NCBI GenBank assembly: GCA_947652855.1
Contig: CANTEO010000086.1
Coordinates: 1-7,222, forward strand
DNA length: 7,222 bases
Reading direction: 5' to 3'
Source: an uncultured Roseburia sp.
GTDB taxonomy: Bacteria; Bacillota; Clostridia; Lachnospirales; Lachnospiraceae
The position numbers and the translations under genes were made by a program. Positions 6,523 to 7,222 of the stretch are shown here, piece after piece. Within the stretch, counting starts at the first letter, position 1; every line of letters begins with the position of its first letter. The notes under the pieces are model-generated. The model was not told where the DNA came from. It did no database searches and worked only from the letters and a program-made list of their open reading frames with translations.

Positions 6523-6551
6523 ATTATAGCACACTCTGAATCAATGTGCAA
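6523..6551 (-). promoter_or_regulatory. Extended -10 promoter of the symporter gene
   Basis: On the minus strand TATAAT (6523-6528) is preceded by TGC, an extended -10 element. TTGCAC (6546-6551) lies 17 bases upstream as a weak -35. Transcription would begin near 6516, giving a leader of about 60 bases before ATG 6453. Confidence 0.7.
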
Positions 6552-6632
6552 ACAGAAATTTTTATGACTGCCATTCCTTTTATCAAACCGTATGGCATAC
6601 TGCCGTCAATTTTTCAGGCTGCCAAAAACAGA

Positions 6633-6677
6633 CGCAAAAAAACAGGAAGCCTTTTCTTGGTTTCCTGTTTTTTTGCG
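6633..6677 (-). terminator. Strong bidirectional intrinsic terminator
   Basis: A 16-bp perfect inverted repeat (arms 6633-6648 and 6662-6677; CGCAAAAAAACAGGAA) carries seven A on one side and seven T on the other, so it can terminate in both directions. On the plus strand three more inner pairs form (one G-U), leaving a 7-nt loop. It lies 70 bases after the DUF6440-like stop and upstream of the symporter promoter, and so separates the two transcripts. Confidence 0.85.
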
Positions 6678-6746
6678 CCGTTGCGTATGTCCGGCGGCTC
6701 TTCTGTTTTCCATTGATTACAAGCCTACAGGCCGGAATTTGGATTT

Positions 6747-6929
6747 TTATTTACTTATAATCGGTTTCCCATCAGCATCCAATAATGGAGTAAGGCCTCC
6801 TGCATATCCAGATTTAACCCACAAATAATTCACGCCTGTTTCCTGATCTACAATCACTTGCACTAGTCCAGAATCCTTATACCACTTTCCTTCATGCTCA
6901 ACAATTTCAAACCTTTTATCTTTTTTCAT
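6747..6929 (-). CDS. DUF6440-like small protein
   Basis: A 60-residue soluble protein. KKDKRFEIVE at the start, then VDQETGVNYLWVKSGYAGGL and TPLLDADGKPI at the end fit the DUF6440 family as I recall it: small, single-domain Firmicutes proteins of unknown function. The pattern looks like a small beta-rich fold around the conserved D-x-x-TGVNYL and GGLTPLLD elements. ATG 6929 was chosen because GGAGG lies 8 nt upstream. An ATG at 6944 overlaps that SD, and the GTG at 6968 has none. The gene has a plausible own promoter (7006-7034) and a strong terminator downstream, so it is probably monocistronic. Its sequence is A+T-richer than the symporter and it lies beside a mobile-element remnant, so it may belong to accessory DNA. 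Confidence 0.85.
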   Translation of the reverse strand: MKKDKRFEIVEHEGKWYKDSGLVQVIVDQETGVNYLWVKSGYAGGLTPLLDADGKPIISK

Positions 6930-7005
6930 CGCCTTACCCTCCATTTTTATCCCGGCTTTTAAAGTCACGGCTTACGGGCGCATTCCGATTTCTTCCATTT
7001 ATCTT

Positions 7006-7034
7006 ATCCTATCATTTTTTCACCGTAAATTCAA
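7006..7034 (-). promoter_or_regulatory. Probable promoter of the DUF6440-like gene
   Basis: On the minus strand TTGAAT (7029-7034) and TAGGAT (7006-7011) are 17 bases apart, each matching the sigma-A consensus at 4 of 6 positions. The leader would be about 70 bases. The spacing is ideal, but the -10 is weaker than those of the other two promoters in the window. Confidence 0.45.
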
Positions 7035-7049
7035 GAATGACACAGCATT

Positions 7050-7220
7050 TCACGCTGTTTCTTCCTTAAAAAGGCGTGGCTCTCTCCATATGATGTGGCT
7101 TTCGTAGCGCTTGACGACAATCGCCATAGCTTCCGGGCCGCCCTTTGTTGCGGCTATGATTACCGGATAGGGTAACAAGCCGCGTTCGGCATTTTCATTG
7201 TTACCAGTCTGTGCAGTCAT
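7050..7220 (-). pseudogene. Truncated HTH_16-type protein of a conjugative element (remnant)
   Basis: From ATG 7220 a frame of 56 residues reads MTAQTGNNENAERGLLPYPV then IIAATKGGPEAMAIVVKRYESHI. The GLLPYPVIIAA...GxPEAMxIVVxxYESxI pattern is that of the small helix-turn-helix proteins (HTH_16, PF12645 as I recall) carried by Tn916-like and other Clostridial conjugative elements. Intact members continue with a Leu/Arg-rich segment and a second conserved half. Here the match ends near residue 43 and is replaced by WREPRLFKEETA and a stop, so the 3' half appears to have been lost by deletion or recombination. The ribosome binding site and any upstream gene lie outside the window, and the true start could be further upstream. 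It may be the eroded edge of an integrated element, and is probably non-functional. Confidence 0.6.
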
Positions 7221-7222
7221 AG

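Larger units (their letters stand above)
6454..6746. other. Intergenic region between DUF6440-like gene and symporter
   Basis: About 293 bases without a gene. It holds the bidirectional terminator (6633-6677), the symporter promoter (6523-6551) and its nested repeats (6482-6519). The remaining 6552-6632 shows only a short imperfect palindrome around GTATGGCATAC. The plus-strand frame crossing the terminator shows no protein family and is treated as chance. Confidence 0.7.

Noticed and set aside
6454..6534. N-terminal extension of the symporter by 27 residues
   Set aside because: It would translate across the predicted promoter region and inverted repeat; ATG 6453 has a well-spaced SD and begins at the first TM helix.
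6589..6599. Short palindrome GTATGGCATAC upstream of the symporter promoter
   Set aside because: Only 5-bp arms with a single-base centre; likely by chance without conservation data.
6930..6968. Longer start for the DUF6440-like gene
   Set aside because: The GTG at 6968 has no SD and the ATG at 6944 overlaps the SD used by ATG 6929.

Overview
The window looks like chromosome from a Gram-positive anaerobe of the Clostridia, probably Lachnospiraceae. This is inferred from strong AGGAGG-type ribosome binding sites, a BceRS-like two-component pair, a YunG-like protein, a DUF6440-like protein, a SLAP/Big_2-like secreted protein and an HTH_16-like mobile-element gene. Every gene I can support lies on the minus strand, so the region reads right to left. 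No species is assigned.

Right edge (about 6747-7222): the start of a small HTH protein typical of Clostridial conjugative elements, apparently cut short, is followed by a DUF6440-like gene with its own promoter. A strong bidirectional terminator lies at 6633-6677. Next comes a single sodium:solute symporter gene (4921-6453). It has an extended -10 promoter, and a nested inverted repeat sits over its predicted transcription start. A GC-rich hairpin follows the gene.

Left two thirds (1-4690): a well-formed promoter precedes six tightly packed genes: rimM, a small MscS-type channel, an OmpR-family response regulator, a short two-TM histidine kinase, a YunG-like protein, and a secreted Ig-like protein that runs off the left edge. 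Overlaps of 8 and 38 bases and gaps of 13 to 50 bases suggest one transcript. The set links a ribosome maturation factor to what looks like an envelope module: membrane-tension channel, envelope-sensing kinase and regulator, and exported wall-type protein. No BceAB-type ABC transporter, the usual partner of such kinases, lies in the window.

The most interesting points are the unusual rimM-mscS-RR-HK-yunG-Big_2 gene set, a repeat in the rimM leader that allows two exclusive hairpins at its start codon, the nested repeats at the symporter promoter, a kinase whose H-box lacks the usual Thr/Asn linked to phosphatase activity, and the mobile-element remnant at the right edge. I saw no CRISPR array, rRNA, tRNA or complete insertion sequence.
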